Below are positions 15,075 through 15,129 of a stretch of 15,129 nt of DNA, piece by piece (within the stretch, counting starts at the first letter, position 1; each line of letters begins with the position of its first letter). The notes under the pieces were generated by a model that worked only from the letters and a program-made list of their open reading frames with translations, ran no database searches and was not told the DNA's origin. Source of the stretch: JBCCRH01 sp039208045 (GTDB lineage Bacteria; Bacteroidota; Bacteroidia; Chitinophagales; Saprospiraceae); assembly GCA_039208045.1 (NCBI GenBank), contig JBCCRH010000097.1, forward strand, positions 1 to 15,129. The letters are read 5' to 3'. Position numbers and translations under genes: made by a program.

Positions 15075-15128
15075 TCATTCTGCTGACTCGATGCTAGCAA
15101 ATTCCTTTATAAAAGCATTACTCGTTTT
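15075..15128 (-). other. Possible 3' end of a gene that continues beyond the right edge
   Basis: On the - strand, 17 codons enter from the right edge without a stop (ending ...FIKEFASIESAE) and finish with TGA at 15077-15075. The other two - strand frames stop within eight codons. The short peptide has ordinary composition, and the gap of about 120 bases to the next gene would be normal, but this length is far too small to prove coding. Confidence 0.2.
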
Positions 15129-15129
15129 C

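Overview
The window is a stretch of a surface-polysaccharide (O-antigen, capsule or exopolysaccharide) biosynthesis locus. It most likely comes from a member of the Bacteroidota. The support for that placement is inference: moderate GC with very AT-rich gene starts, almost no Shine-Dalgarno sequences, a TAnnTTTG-type promoter box, a short hairpin of the TTCGGCTGCGCTCAGT type that I remember as common in this phylum, and two DUF4143-type ATPases. Twelve protein genes are supported, and no rRNA, tRNA, CRISPR array or transposase gene was seen.

Left part (1-6447), accessory assembly genes with changing strands. A polytopic membrane protein (possibly cut by the window edge) is followed two bases later by a family-4-type glycosyltransferase on the + strand. 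Next come a glycosyltransferase on the - strand, a UDP-GlcNAc 2-epimerase (wecB-like) on the + strand, and a third glycosyltransferase on the - strand. The strand changes leave almost no space. The 3' ends of wecB and the third transferase overlap by 18 bp. The divergent glycosyltransferase/wecB pair have TTG starts only 5-11 bp apart.

Middle (6448-9717), all on the - strand. An AAA_14/DUF4143 ATPase is preceded by a 160-bp block made almost wholly of direct and inverted repeats. It is followed by a mannose-1-phosphate guanylyltransferase (GDP-mannose supply) with a likely terminator and promoter, then a Nudix hydrolase.

Right part (9725-15129), all on the - strand and read from the right edge inwards. 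An NAD-dependent sugar reductase/epimerase lacks a standard start codon. It is followed one base later by a WecA/WbpL-type polyprenyl-phosphate sugar-1-phosphate transferase. Then come a second, unrelated-looking DUF4143 ATPase with a perfect 19-bp palindrome touching its start codon, and a large membrane-anchored UDP-GlcNAc 4,6-dehydratase of the WbpM/PglF/EpsC type. The reductase, initiating transferase and dehydratase match the WbpV-WbpL-WbpM logic. WbpM and WbpV would make UDP-N-acetyl-quinovosamine or a related deoxy sugar, and WbpL would load it on undecaprenyl phosphate. The glycosyltransferases would then extend the repeat unit with ManNAc- and mannose-derived sugars. The two ATPases are not polysaccharide enzymes and look like passengers with their own regulatory palindromes.
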